64,000 nt of DNA from the NCBI GenBank assembly GCA_900466475.1, contig UBMI01000007.1, forward strand, positions 204,569 through 268,568, read 5' to 3'. The position numbers and the translations under genes are program-made. The notes beneath the pieces were generated by a model that did no database searches, was not told where the DNA came from, and saw nothing but the letters and a program-made list of their open reading frames with translations. This document shows positions 44,676-53,339 of the stretch, one piece after another. This DNA comes from Hyphomicrobiales bacterium (GTDB taxonomy: Bacteria > Pseudomonadota > Alphaproteobacteria > Rhizobiales > Rhizobiaceae). Positions within the stretch are counted from its first letter, which is position 1. The number at the start of each line of letters is the position of its first letter.

Positions 44676-44897
44676 TCAGATCTTGCCGCGCGTCGCAAAG
44701 ACCAACGTCTTCAGTTGTTCCTCGTCGTGAACGCCCTGGCGGTAGAGTTCGATGATGATGGCAGCCGACCGGCTCACTTCCTCATCGTCATCAGCAAGCC
44801 CGAATTCGGCCTTCACAATATCCAGCACTTTCTGGCATGTGGCGAGATCATCCGACGTCAACGCTTCGTCGCGAGGTTTGATATGGCGGCTGATCAT
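44676..44897 (-). CDS. Small hypothetical protein behind a Crp/Fnr gene
   Basis: 73 residues from the ATG at 44897, with GGGA 8 bases upstream. Helical and acidic (MISRHIKPRDEALTSDDLAT, then DDDEEVSRSAAIIIELYRQG). It lies 46 bases downstream of the Crp/Fnr-type regulator on the same strand and may be co-transcribed. No family with known function recognised. Confidence 0.65.
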   Translation of the reverse strand: MISRHIKPRDEALTSDDLATCQKVLDIVKAEFGLADDDEEVSRSAAIIIELYRQGVHDEEQLKTLVFATRGKI

Positions 44898-44943
44898 GAT
44901 GCGTTCCCATGTTGGACCTGACACGTCGTCAATAGAGACATTT

Positions 44944-45663
44944 CTACCGCGCTTCGATCGAGAGTGACAAATAGCCGGCGTCAAAGCCGGCAATCTTCTG
45001 CAGCTTGTCCCAGTCGATGATGGTAATCACTCTGCCCTCCCAGGTGAAGGCCTTCTCCTTCCGCAGCGATTGCAGCGTCTTGTTCAGATGGACGAGGGAA
45101 ACGCCCAGAACATCCGCCATGGCGTTCTGTGTCAATGGCAGCTGAAAGCTCGGCCCATTCGTCCTGTGTACCGTTCGCAACCGAACATAGAGCTCGCAGA
45201 TAAGATGGGCGATATGCGCCTTCTTCGAGCGACGGCCCATCGCAACAATCCATTCGCGGTGCACCGCGCCGTCGACAAGCGTATCAAGCCATAGCAGCCT
45301 TGTCAGATGCGGATTGGTCTCGGTTATCGCCTTGAGTTCCTGGTGATCCACCGATGCAACACGGCAATTCGAAATCGCGAGAATGCCGTGGTCCATGACC
45401 TTCAGCGGAAAGGCATGAAGATCAACGAAATCGCCGGCTACTTGCAGCGCGGTGATCTGCCGGGTGCCGTCCTCCAGAACTTTGTACCTGGCGGCAAATC
45501 CGTCGAGGAGCAGCGTGGAATGATTGGGTCGGCTTCCTTCGGAGACGAGGTCTTCGCCCGCGGCCACGGATCTTTCGCGACCGAAAATAGAGCGCAAGAG
45601 CTCGATTTCGGCAGCAGAGAGGACATCGTGACTTTCAAGATTGAGAAGGAGCGGCTCGATCAC
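44944..45663 (-). CDS. Crp/Fnr family transcriptional regulator
   Basis: 239 residues from a GTG with GGGAG about 6 bases ahead. The N-terminal cyclic-nucleotide-type barrel (VAAGEDLVSEGSRPNHSTLL, then AGDFVDLHAFPLKVMDHGIL) is joined by a long helix to a winged helix at about residues 160-225 (LTQNAMADVLGVSLVHLNKT). There is no N-terminal cysteine cluster, so it is not an oxygen sensor like FNR, and the cAMP contacts of CRP are not evident. The signal is unknown. Confidence 0.9.
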   Translation of the reverse strand: MIEPLLLNLESHDVLSAAEIELLRSIFGRERSVAAGEDLVSEGSRPNHSTLLLDGFAARYKVLEDGTRQITALQVAGDFVDLHAFPLKVMDHGILAISNCRVASVDHQELKAITETNPHLTRLLWLDTLVDGAVHREWIVAMGRRSKKAHIAHLICELYVRLRTVHRTNGPSFQLPLTQNAMADVLGVSLVHLNKTLQSLRKEKAFTWEGRVITIIDWDKLQKIAGFDAGYLSLSIEAR

Positions 45664-45782
45664 GAACGGCTCCCGCTATCTAAGGCGGCGACTGAAAACA
45701 GATTATATTCCAACAAGGTAGAAAAAGGGAACAAATTCGAGAGCCGGCACTTCATGGTGAAATATTCTGATGGTGGGAGCAG

Positions 45783-46016
45783 ATGGCCCGATATTTCTTT
45801 GACCTTCACAATGGTGACGGCCCGATCCGGGACAATGAGGGAACGGAACTTGCGTCGCGAGCTGAGGTAGTCAGGGAAATGGCACGAATCCTGGTGGATA
45901 TCGCACGTGATGAACTGCCAGCCGGAGAGAGAACGATCATATCATTGACGGTCCGGTCCGAAGGGCGGCCAATTTCCGTTGCAAGCCTCGCCTTTTCAAA
46001 CGAATGGCTGGATTGA
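45783..46016 (+). CDS. DUF6894 family small protein
   Basis: 77 residues opening MARYFFDLHNGDGPIRDNEG, the DUF6894 signature, followed by ELASRAEVVREMARILVDIA and VRSEGRPISVASLAF. This cytoplasmic rhizobial family is often stress-induced. GGGAG precedes the ATG. A GGAAC sequence lies about 45 bases upstream but lacks the GTT partner at 16-17 bases. Confidence 0.85.
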   Translation: MARYFFDLHNGDGPIRDNEGTELASRAEVVREMARILVDIARDELPAGERTIISLTVRSEGRPISVASLAFSNEWLD

Positions 46017-46325
46017 CCCCACCCGGAATCAAACCGGGTAGCCGGTGAATAACTGATCGAACGTGCCAAACTTGCGCCCCTGACATGACATGCAAGACGA
46101 TGCATGCGGCAGGACCATAGCTGGCAGTCTATTTGCCAGCATTTAAATTTGACACAACCGACCACCGCTTCGAGATGTCAGTTGAACGACTTGCGATATC
46201 CCTGGACCGTCTTCGCAAGACCGTATTGCCTCCTGTCCCGCCGAAATGCGCGAGGGCATTTTCGGATATCGCCGGCCTTGTGAACGGCAAGGCCGCCCCC
46301 CGAGAGAAAAGGTATATTCGGCGAC
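46017..46325. other. Intergenic region (309 bases) between convergent genes
   Basis: It lies between the DUF6894 gene and the 3' end of the sugar dehydrogenase gene. A short hairpin ACCCGG/CCGGGT (46022-46040) behind DUF6894 and a second, GGCCTTG/CAAGGCC (46274-46280 with 46288-46294), behind the dehydrogenase may end the two transcripts. A 107-codon plus-strand frame crosses into the dehydrogenase gene and is not called. Confidence 0.5.
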
Positions 46326-47669
46326 CTACTTTGCTGCAGTCACACGCCAGACGGTGTTGCCAACATCATCGGCAATCAGCAGCCCGCCGGATCTGTCGAC
46401 GGCAAGACCGACGGGCCTGCCATGTGCCTGGTCCTCCCCTTGAAGAAAGCCGGTGACGATGTCCTGCGGATTGCCGCTCGGCTTACCATTCTGGAAAGGC
46501 ACGAAAACGACCTTGTAGCCATTGAATGCGTGGCGGTTCCAGCTTCCATGCTCGCCGACGAAAGCACCGCCTCGATATTCGGCCGGCAGGTTGTCAGCCG
46601 TATAAAAGGTCATGCCGAGCGGTGCGACATGCGAGCTCAGTGAATAATCGGGGGCAATCGCCTTCGCCACGAGATCTGGCCTCTGCGGCATGACACGCGG
46701 ATCGATATTCTGGCCGTAATAGCTGTATGGCCAGCCATAGAAGCCGCCATCCCTGACCGATGTCATGTAATCGGGAACAAGATTGGGGCCAAGTTCATCC
46801 CTTTCGTTGACGACCGTCCAGAGCATATGGGTCTGTGGCTCCCAACTGAGGCCATTGGGATTGCGCAGCCCATCGGCAAATATCCTGAATCTGCCCGTCT
46901 GGCGGTCGACCTGCAGAATGGCGGCGCGGTTCTTCTCTGCCTCGATGCCATTTTCAGTGATATTGCTGTTCGAACCAACGCCGACATAGAGCGTGTTGCC
47001 GTCTTCGCTGGCGAGGAGGCTCTTCGTCCAGTGATGGTCGATCGGCCCGCCGGGGAGCTCGGTCAGCACGACGCCGGGTTCGGTGATCTTCGTCTCGCCT
47101 TGCTGATAGGGATAACGCCTGATGGCATCGGTATCGGCGACATAGAGATCGTTGCCGACGAGGGCCACGCCAAAGGGCGAATTGAGATGGTCGAGGAAGA
47201 TGTCCTTGACCTCGGCGATACCATCTCCATCGGCGTCGCGCAGCAGCGTAATGCGATTGCTGCCCTCGTTGCTGGAACCACCGCCCGAGGTCGCCATGGA
47301 TTCGATCCAGCCCATGATAAGATCCTTGGGCCGCTTGATCGATGCAGCCGGAGGCGCAATGGACTCGACTGCCAGGACATCACCATTCGGTAGCACATAG
47401 ACCGAGCGCGGATGCTTCAGATCCGTTGCCAGCGCCTTGATCTGCAGCCCGTCCGCGACCTTCGGCGTTTCGCCTTCCTTCCATCCGATGACCGAAGCGA
47501 CATGCATCGGTGGGACGAGATATTGCGACTGCTCCGGCAGCTTTGGACCTGGGCCGATTTCGCTCGTCGGATTCGGTTCATTGTCACTGCAGGCCGTAAG
47601 AACGCAGCTGCCGCACATAAGAAACAAGGCCAAAGCGCCGGAACAGGAAGGGGCAAGAGACCGGGTCAT
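46326..47669 (-). CDS. PQQ-dependent sugar dehydrogenase-type lipoprotein (sorbosone dehydrogenase family)
   Basis: 447 residues. The signal peptide ends in a lipobox (LTAC at residues 24-27), so it is a membrane-anchored periplasmic lipoprotein. A six-bladed propeller follows, with family stretches DLKHPRSVYVLPNGDVLAVE, SPFGVALVGNDLYVADTD, GLRNPNGLSWEPQTHMLW and GEHGSWNRHAFNGYKVVFVP. These are the motifs of soluble PQQ glucose/sorbosone dehydrogenases. Its ATG overlaps the stop of the DUF2231 gene by four bases. A GGAAC-type promoter precedes the pair, suggesting stress control. Confidence 0.92.
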   Translation of the reverse strand: MTRSLAPSCSGALALFLMCGSCVLTACSDNEPNPTSEIGPGPKLPEQSQYLVPPMHVASVIGWKEGETPKVADGLQIKALATDLKHPRSVYVLPNGDVLAVESIAPPAASIKRPKDLIMGWIESMATSGGGSSNEGSNRITLLRDADGDGIAEVKDIFLDHLNSPFGVALVGNDLYVADTDAIRRYPYQQGETKITEPGVVLTELPGGPIDHHWTKSLLASEDGNTLYVGVGSNSNITENGIEAEKNRAAILQVDRQTGRFRIFADGLRNPNGLSWEPQTHMLWTVVNERDELGPNLVPDYMTSVRDGGFYGWPYSYYGQNIDPRVMPQRPDLVAKAIAPDYSLSSHVAPLGMTFYTADNLPAEYRGGAFVGEHGSWNRHAFNGYKVVFVPFQNGKPSGNPQDIVTGFLQGEDQAHGRPVGLAVDRSGGLLIADDVGNTVWRVTAAK

Positions 47670-48109
47670 CCGAGCCCTCCGATGCGCTGGCGCAGAACAA
47701 CCCAGCCGAGACAGGCATTGATGACGATCAGCGCGGTTGCAGCGACCGACAGCATCAGCCCTGTCGGCACGACGGATGTCCAGGCATCGCGGCTATGAAT
47801 GAAGGCGTTGAACAGCGACACCAGGAAAGCTGCGATGTTACCGATGACATAAAGCCATCCCACACCGCGTAGCGGCAGCCGGCCGATGAAGATGTCAACG
47901 AGCGCAGCGAGAGCGGCCAGTCCACCGAGCAACAGTCCCGATGCCAGGAGCCAGGCGGAAAAATTGGTCCACATCATCTCTGCCGTTCGCCAATAGGTGA
48001 TGTCCGTCAGCAGAGCCCCGATAAAGCAGCCGGCTGAAAAGTGAAGCGGGATCGAGCGCAGAGGTGGCGCCACGATCGAGATGTAGGCGCGTGTGGTCGA
48101 ATAGGTCAT
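47666..48109 (-). CDS. DUF2231 membrane protein
   Basis: 147 residues with four hydrophobic segments (for example FSAWLLASGLLLGGLAALAA and TGLMLSVAATALIVINACLG) and the DUF2231 entry IPLHFSAGCFIGALLTDITY. These inner-membrane proteins are often fused to or encoded beside redox proteins, and may link a periplasmic dehydrogenase to the membrane. It is the first gene of the operon and overlaps the sugar dehydrogenase start (ATGA). Confidence 0.88.
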   Translation of the reverse strand: MTYSTTRAYISIVAPPLRSIPLHFSAGCFIGALLTDITYWRTAEMMWTNFSAWLLASGLLLGGLAALAALVDIFIGRLPLRGVGWLYVIGNIAAFLVSLFNAFIHSRDAWTSVVPTGLMLSVAATALIVINACLGWVVLRQRIGGLG

Positions 48110-48144
48110 GTTCTTGATCCATAGAGGTCGCCCGGCGTTGGCTT

Positions 48145-48169
48145 AACCTTCGCCACCTGGAATTGTTCC
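48145..48169 (-). promoter_or_regulatory. EcfG-type stress promoter candidate for DUF2231-dehydrogenase operon
   Basis: On the minus strand GGAAC (48165-48169) is followed after 16 bases by GGTT (48145-48148), one base off the CGTT consensus. It lies about 35-60 bases upstream of the DUF2231 start. Confidence 0.55.
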
Positions 48170-48210
48170 TCAGCTACAGTTGCTCCAGGAGGCCTTGCGG
48201 CATTTTGACC

Positions 48211-48236
48211 GGAACCGAAGCCGATGATCCGGCGTT
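48211..48236 (+). promoter_or_regulatory. EcfG-type stress promoter candidate for the efflux operon
   Basis: GGAAC (48211-48215) then 17 bases then CGTT (48233-48236), a full match to the EcfG consensus. Transcription would start near 48243, downstream of the first in-frame ATG (48224). This argues for the ATG at 48254 as the true start of the membrane-fusion protein. Confidence 0.65.
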
Positions 48237-48253
48237 GGTTTCAGGTTTTCATA

Positions 48254-49414
48254 ATGAAAGACATTGCCGTGCCCCAGAACCAGCGCGCCGCCGCCGGGCA
48301 AGATCAGTCCTCCGGTCCTGCAAAAAACGAAGCACCGGACCGGGAGGTCAAGAACGAAACGGAAGCTGAGAAGCGTCCCTCCATTATCCGGCGCCATCCG
48401 ATAGCGACCATGCTTATCGTTCTTGCCCTGTTCGTTCTTGCTGCCGTCGGCTATTTCATCTGGCTTATCTATTTCCATCCCTATGAAACGACGGACGATG
48501 CTTTTGTCGATGCCCGCAGCTTCTCGGTCGCTGCCAAGGTATCGGGTTATGTCTCGGATGTTCCCGTCTCCGATAACAAGCATGTCGACGCCGGCGCGAT
48601 CATCGTCAAGATCGACCCCCGCGACTATCAGATCGCACTGGATCAGGCCCACGGCCAAGTCGGTGTCGCAAAGGCAGCGATCTCCAACGCCGAAGCGCAG
48701 ATTGCAGCGGCAGCCGCAGCGATCGACGAGGCCAAGGCACAGCAAACCTCTGCAGAAGCGGCCCTTCAATATGCACAGGATGAAAACGACCGGCAGCAGC
48801 AGCTGGTCAAAAGCGGCGCCGGTTCGGAACAGGCCGCACAGCAAGCAGCATCAACATTGAGGCAAAACAGAGCAAGTACCGCTCAAGCGCAGGCAAGCGT
48901 CACCTCGGCGGTCAAGAACAAGGCAGCTGCCGAAGCGCAACGGGCCAGCGCCGTCGCCAATCTGCGTCAGGCGGAAGCCCAGGTTGAAGCGGCGGAACAG
49001 AATCTGAGCTACACGACGATCACGGCCGCGCAGCCCGGCCGTGTCGTCAAACTCAGTGGCTCGAAAGGGCAATATGTCCAGGCTGGGCAGGCAGTCTCCA
49101 TGTTCGTGCCCGACGAGATCTGGGTGACGGCCAATTTCAAGGAAACCCAGCTGACGGACATGCGGCCGGGCCAGCCCGTCGATGTGACGATCGACGCCTA
49201 TCCAGATCATGTGCTTCGCGGCCGTGTCGATTCCGTCCAGCCCGGTTCGGGCACTGCCTTTTCACTGCTTCCGGCTGAAAACGCGACCGGCAACTATGTC
49301 AAGGTCACACAGCGCGTGCCCGTCAAGATCGTCGTCGACAACTGGCCGAAGGACGTGGCCATCGGTCCCGGCATGTCCGTGGTGCCAACGGTAACCGTGC
49401 GCCCGAGGAACTGA
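48254..49414 (+). CDS. HlyD-family membrane fusion protein, EmrA type
   Basis: 386 residues from the ATG at 48254; the ATG at 48224 lies inside the proposed promoter. A polar cytoplasmic N-terminus is followed by one membrane helix (PIATMLIVLALFVLAAVGYF). A lipoyl-like half motif (ETTDDAFVDARSFSVAAKVS and VKIDPRDYQIALDQAHGQVG) follows, then a long alanine-rich coiled coil and the closing beta barrel (NLSYTTITAAQPGRVVKLSG, VPDEIWVTANFKETQL). It links an inner-membrane exporter to an outer-membrane channel. The MFS gene follows after one base. Confidence 0.92.
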   Translation: MKDIAVPQNQRAAAGQDQSSGPAKNEAPDREVKNETEAEKRPSIIRRHPIATMLIVLALFVLAAVGYFIWLIYFHPYETTDDAFVDARSFSVAAKVSGYVSDVPVSDNKHVDAGAIIVKIDPRDYQIALDQAHGQVGVAKAAISNAEAQIAAAAAAIDEAKAQQTSAEAALQYAQDENDRQQQLVKSGAGSEQAAQQAASTLRQNRASTAQAQASVTSAVKNKAAAEAQRASAVANLRQAEAQVEAAEQNLSYTTITAAQPGRVVKLSGSKGQYVQAGQAVSMFVPDEIWVTANFKETQLTDMRPGQPVDVTIDAYPDHVLRGRVDSVQPGSGTAFSLLPAENATGNYVKVTQRVPVKIVVDNWPKDVAIGPGMSVVPTVTVRPRN

Positions 49415-49415
49415 C

Positions 49416-51026
49416 ATGACCGAAGCCACGACAGCCGATGGCACGCCGGCATCTGGTGCCAGGATCGCCAATCCGTGGCTGATCGCGCTCGTCGTTTCGC
49501 TCGCGACCTTCATGGAAGTTCTGGATACGACGATTGCGAACGTGGCGCTGCGCTACATCTCCGGCGGCCTTGCCGTCAGCGCCGATGAAGCGTCATGGGT
49601 CGTAACCACCTATCTCGTGTCCAACGCCATCATTCTCGTCGCCAGCAGTTTCATTGCCAAGCGCTACGGGAGACGGCGCTTCTATCTTCTGTGCCTTGCG
49701 ACCTTCACCATTGCCTCTCTCTGCTGCGGCCTCGCCTGGAACCTGCAATCCCTGCTGATCTTTCGCATGATCCAGGGCTTCGCAGGCGGCGGCATGGTGC
49801 CGATCTCCCAGTCGATCCTCGCCGATTCCTTCCCGCCATCGAAGCGCAGCCAGGCATTTGCACTCTTCGGCGTTGCCGTTGTCGTCGCCCCCGTCGTTGG
49901 CCCGACGCTCGGCGGCTACCTTTCGGACAATTTCTCCTGGCACTGGTGCTTCCTGATCAACGGACCCGTCGGCCTCTTTGCCTTCATCCTCGTCTATTTC
50001 CTCGTGGACGAACCGGACTCGCTGCGCCAGGAGCGCGCGCGGATGCGCCGGCAAGGCGTGCGTTTCGATATTGTCGGCTTCCTGCTGGTCGCAACCTTTC
50101 TCGGCGCGCTCGAATTGGTTCTCGACCGTGGTCAGACGGAGGACTGGTTCGACTCGAACTTCATCATTGGTGCGACGGCAATCTGCATCGCAGCTCTTCT
50201 TCTTGCGATCCCATGGCTGATGAAAGCGACCAATCCCGTCGTCGACCTGCACTTGCTGGCAAGCCGGCAATTCGGTTCCTGCTTCATCGTCATGCTGGCG
50301 ACGGGCGCGATCCTGATCGCCACAACCCAGTTCATTCCGCAGGTCCTGCAGCAGAATTTCGGCTATACAGCGACCTGGGCCGGCCTTGCGCTCTCGCCCG
50401 GTGGCCTGGTCACGATGTTCATGATGTTCGTGGCCGGCCGGATCTCCAACAAGGTCCAGCCGAAATATCTGATCGCGATCGGCACGGCGATCATTGCAGC
50501 TGCAATGTACGACATGACGCGCCTCAATGCCGATTTGAACTTCGGTTTCTTCGTCTGGTCGCGCATCTATCTCGGCTTCGGCCTTCCGCTGATCTTCATT
50601 CCCATGACCGCAGCTTCCTATGACGGCCTCAGGCCGGACCAGACCGACCAGGCATCGGCCCTCATCAATGCGGCGCGCAATACCGGCGGCTCTATTGGTG
50701 TTTCAATCGCATCGAACGTGCTTGCCCATCGCGAACAATGGCATCAAAGCCGGTTGGTCGAACACATTATCCCCTCCGACCCCGCCTACAATCATGCGCT
50801 GCAGGGGGCGACTCAATATTTTGCCGACAGAGGAAACGGAGCGATCGATGCACAATCACAGGCCATAGGCTGGATCGGTCAACAGGTGCAGATCCAGGCA
50901 AGTTATCTTGCCTATATCGACGTCTTTCACACATTGATGTGGCTGTCGCTGGCAGTTTTGCCGCTCGCCTTCATTCTGCGCAAGATCGACCTCGGTGAGG
51001 GCTCAAGCCACCCGAGCGGGCATTGA
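49416..51026 (+). CDS. MFS drug efflux transporter, DHA2 family, EmrB type
   Basis: 536 residues with about 14 membrane segments. MEVLDTTIANVALRYISGGL in the first segment, FRMIQGFAGGGMVPISQSIL after it and the antiporter motif GPTLGGYLSD mark the DHA2 drug:proton antiporters. It starts one base after the EmrA-type gene, so the two form a pump that exports hydrophobic toxic compounds across both membranes. The outer-membrane partner is not in the window. Confidence 0.93.
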   Translation: MTEATTADGTPASGARIANPWLIALVVSLATFMEVLDTTIANVALRYISGGLAVSADEASWVVTTYLVSNAIILVASSFIAKRYGRRRFYLLCLATFTIASLCCGLAWNLQSLLIFRMIQGFAGGGMVPISQSILADSFPPSKRSQAFALFGVAVVVAPVVGPTLGGYLSDNFSWHWCFLINGPVGLFAFILVYFLVDEPDSLRQERARMRRQGVRFDIVGFLLVATFLGALELVLDRGQTEDWFDSNFIIGATAICIAALLLAIPWLMKATNPVVDLHLLASRQFGSCFIVMLATGAILIATTQFIPQVLQQNFGYTATWAGLALSPGGLVTMFMMFVAGRISNKVQPKYLIAIGTAIIAAAMYDMTRLNADLNFGFFVWSRIYLGFGLPLIFIPMTAASYDGLRPDQTDQASALINAARNTGGSIGVSIASNVLAHREQWHQSRLVEHIIPSDPAYNHALQGATQYFADRGNGAIDAQSQAIGWIGQQVQIQASYLAYIDVFHTLMWLSLAVLPLAFILRKIDLGEGSSHPSGH

Positions 51027-51132
51027 TCTGCCCGACATCAACAACCTCGTGTATATCCCCTAATCTGGGGGTTCATTCGAATCACCGCATGTACTATGTA
51101 TGCGACGTGATATTGACACGAGACAGGTACTG

Positions 51133-51324
51133 ATGACCCCAGAAATGTCCGGCTTTGAATGCACCCGCGGCAATGCCGTTTCCGGCAAGCTGAAGCTTTC
51201 AAGCAAACTGCCCTATTTCATCGTTGCAGGACTTGCTGTGGCTGTATGGGCGAACTCCAGCGAACGACCGCATGATACGGAAGTTGCAGCCAAGAAGGCC
51301 GCGACGGCTTCACTCGCTCAATAA
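51133..51324 (+). CDS. Small membrane-anchored hypothetical protein
   Basis: 63 residues from the ATG at 51133, with AGG about 7 bases ahead; an ATG at 51100 is also in frame. One hydrophobic segment (LPYFIVAGLAVAVWANSS) follows a basic stretch, so it may be a single-pass inner-membrane protein with an alanine-rich tail. Function unknown, coding support moderate. The 120 bases after it, to the ABC operon end, hold nothing recognised. Confidence 0.45.
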   Translation: MTPEMSGFECTRGNAVSGKLKLSSKLPYFIVAGLAVAVWANSSERPHDTEVAAKKAATASLAQ

Positions 51325-51444
51325 GCATAGCGATAGCTCGGCCGACGCACATGGCCGCCGAGAGCATTTAGATTTGTCGCTGATAAATCATGGCCAAGCA
51401 GGATCCCGCAGTGGATAGCTGCGGGACCTAACTTAAATGCGACA

Positions 51445-52515
51445 TCAAATTCTGATGCCGCTCGTCTCATCAAAGAGATGCACCTGTACCGGATCGACAG
51501 TGACGCCGATCGTCTGGCCCGGCTGAACCGATCCTCTGCCCGTTTCGACGATCGTCATTTCGGGTGTCGTAGCCGCGGTGATGAAGGTTGATGAGCCCGT
51601 GGATTCAACGACCGCGACCGGCACGTCAAAGCTCCCCTGCCCCTGATTGGTGATGCCGATATGCTCAGGCCGGATGCCGGCGGTGACCTTACGGCCCGGC
51701 TGGATCTGATGATCGATGGCAATCTGCTGCCTGACCGCGCCGAGATCGAGCGTCAGGCTTTTTCCATCCTCGCCGGCCACGGCCGGAATGAAGTTCATCG
51801 CAGGTGAACCAATGAAACCTGCGACGAATTTGTTGGCAGGCCGGTCATAGAGATCAAGCGGACGGCCCTGTTGCTCGATGATGCCGTCGCGCATGACGAC
51901 GACATGATCGGCCATGGTCATCGCTTCGATCTGGTCATGCGTTACATAGACCGAGGTCGCGTGCAGACGATCGTGCAGCGCGCGGATCTCCTTGCGCATA
52001 TGGACGCGCAGCGCCGCATCGAGGTTCGACAGGGGCTCGTCGAAAAGGAACGCCTTCGGGTGGCGGATGATGGCACGGCTCATGGCAACGCGCTGGCGCT
52101 GACCGCCGGAAAGCTCACGCGGATAGCGCTTCAGCAGATGCGAAAGGCCTGTGGTGGCAGCGACCTCCTCGGCCGCCTTCTTCGCCTCCGCCTTTGCAAC
52201 GCCACGCATGCGCAGGCTGTAAGTGAGGTTTTCCTCAACGGTCATATGCGGGTAAAGCGCATAGGACTGGAATACCATGGCAACATCGCGTTTACGCGGC
52301 GGCACCCCGTTCATCATCTCGCCGGCAATTTTCAGGCTGCCATCGGAAATGGTCTCCAGCCCGGCGAGCGAACGCAGCAGGGTCGACTTGCCGCAGCCGG
52401 AAGGGCCAACGAGTGCGACGAAGGTGCCCTTGGCGATGGAAAGGTCGATATTCTTCAAGGCATGGAAGGCGCCGTAATATTTGTTGACGCCGGCAAGCTC
52501 GATCTGTGGGGTCAT
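51445..52515 (-). CDS. CUT1 sugar ABC importer ATPase, UgpC/MsmX type (operon 3)
   Basis: 356 residues from the ATG at 52515, which overlaps the stop of the preceding permease (ATGA). Walker [10 protein letters not shown] at 37-45, signature [20 protein letters not shown] and YVTHDQIEAMT. A complete C-terminal regulatory domain includes VTAGIRPEHIGITNQGQ. Last gene of the third CUT1 operon. Confidence 0.95.
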   Translation of the reverse strand: MTPQIELAGVNKYYGAFHALKNIDLSIAKGTFVALVGPSGCGKSTLLRSLAGLETISDGSLKIAGEMMNGVPPRKRDVAMVFQSYALYPHMTVEENLTYSLRMRGVAKAEAKKAAEEVAATTGLSHLLKRYPRELSGGQRQRVAMSRAIIRHPKAFLFDEPLSNLDAALRVHMRKEIRALHDRLHATSVYVTHDQIEAMTMADHVVVMRDGIIEQQGRPLDLYDRPANKFVAGFIGSPAMNFIPAVAGEDGKSLTLDLGAVRQQIAIDHQIQPGRKVTAGIRPEHIGITNQGQGSFDVPVAVVESTGSSTFITAATTPEMTIVETGRGSVQPGQTIGVTVDPVQVHLFDETSGIRI

Positions 52516-53339
52516 TTGAGGGCTCCCGAAGTGAGGCCGGATACGATGCGGCGCTGCAAGAGAACGAAGATGGCAAGGATCGGCGTCACATACATCGTGG
52601 CGTAGGCCATGATGTTGTTCCATTCATTGGTATTCGGCCCCATGAAGGAATTGAGCCCGACGCTTGCCGGCTGAAGCTCGGCGGCCTGGATCATCGACTT
52701 GGAATAGACGAACTCGCCGAAGGCCTGCATGAAGATGAGGATGGCGCTGACGAGAATGCCGTTGCGGGCAAGCGGCAGCACTATGTTGAAGAAAGCACCG
52801 ACACGCGAATTGCCATCGACGAGCGCCGCCTCTTCCAGCTCCATCGGAACCGCCATGAACGTGGCGCGCACCAGCACGACGAAGAACGGCATGCTTTTCG
52901 CGGCGATGGCGATAATGACGGCAAGCCGCGGATAATTCAGCATGCCGATCTGCGAGAAGCCGACAAAGATCGGCGTGATCATCAGCGAAGCCGGCAGAAC
53001 CTGCAGCATGAGAATAAGAAAGAGGCCGATATCCACCCAGATGTTGCGGTAGCGCGCCAGCACATAGGCGCAGCCAACGCCGAGCACCGTGATGATAACG
53101 ACAGCGCCAATCGCGATCACCAACGAGTTCCAGAGATAGAGCCCCATGTTCCGGCTTTCCCAGACATAGGTATAGGTGCTCCATTGCGGCGAGGCCGGCC
53201 AGAAGCTCGGGGGTGTGGCGAACATCTCCGAGCCGCTTTTCAGCGCCGTGATGTACATCCAATAGAGCGGGAAAAGATAGATCGCCGCCATGATGATGGC
53301 GATCACGAGCATCAATCGATTGCGTGCAGTCTCGCTCAT
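52512..53339 (-). CDS. CUT1 sugar ABC importer permease (operon 3, MalG type)
   Basis: 275-residue inner-membrane permease starting with a short polar stretch and the segment LMLVIAIIMAAIYLFPLYWM. The EAA loop is EEAALVDGNSRVGAFFNIVL and the tail LQRRIVSGLTSGALK is typical. It overlaps both neighbours by four bases, so the operon is translationally coupled. Confidence 0.95.
   Translation of the reverse strand: MSETARNRLMLVIAIIMAAIYLFPLYWMYITALKSGSEMFATPPSFWPASPQWSTYTYVWESRNMGLYLWNSLVIAIGAVVIITVLGVGCAYVLARYRNIWVDIGLFLILMLQVLPASLMITPIFVGFSQIGMLNYPRLAVIIAIAAKSMPFFVVLVRATFMAVPMELEEAALVDGNSRVGAFFNIVLPLARNGILVSAILIFMQAFGEFVYSKSMIQAAELQPASVGLNSFMGPNTNEWNNIMAYATMYVTPILAIFVLLQRRIVSGLTSGALK

Noticed and set aside
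45738..45765. GGAAC element ahead of the DUF6894 gene as a stress promoter
   Set aside because: No NGTT follows at 16 or 17 bases, so the second half of the promoter is missing.
46133..46456. 107-codon plus-strand frame after DUF6894
   Set aside because: It runs into the 3' end of the sugar dehydrogenase gene on the other strand and its second half is a shadow. The first half looks plausible but lacks a ribosome site.
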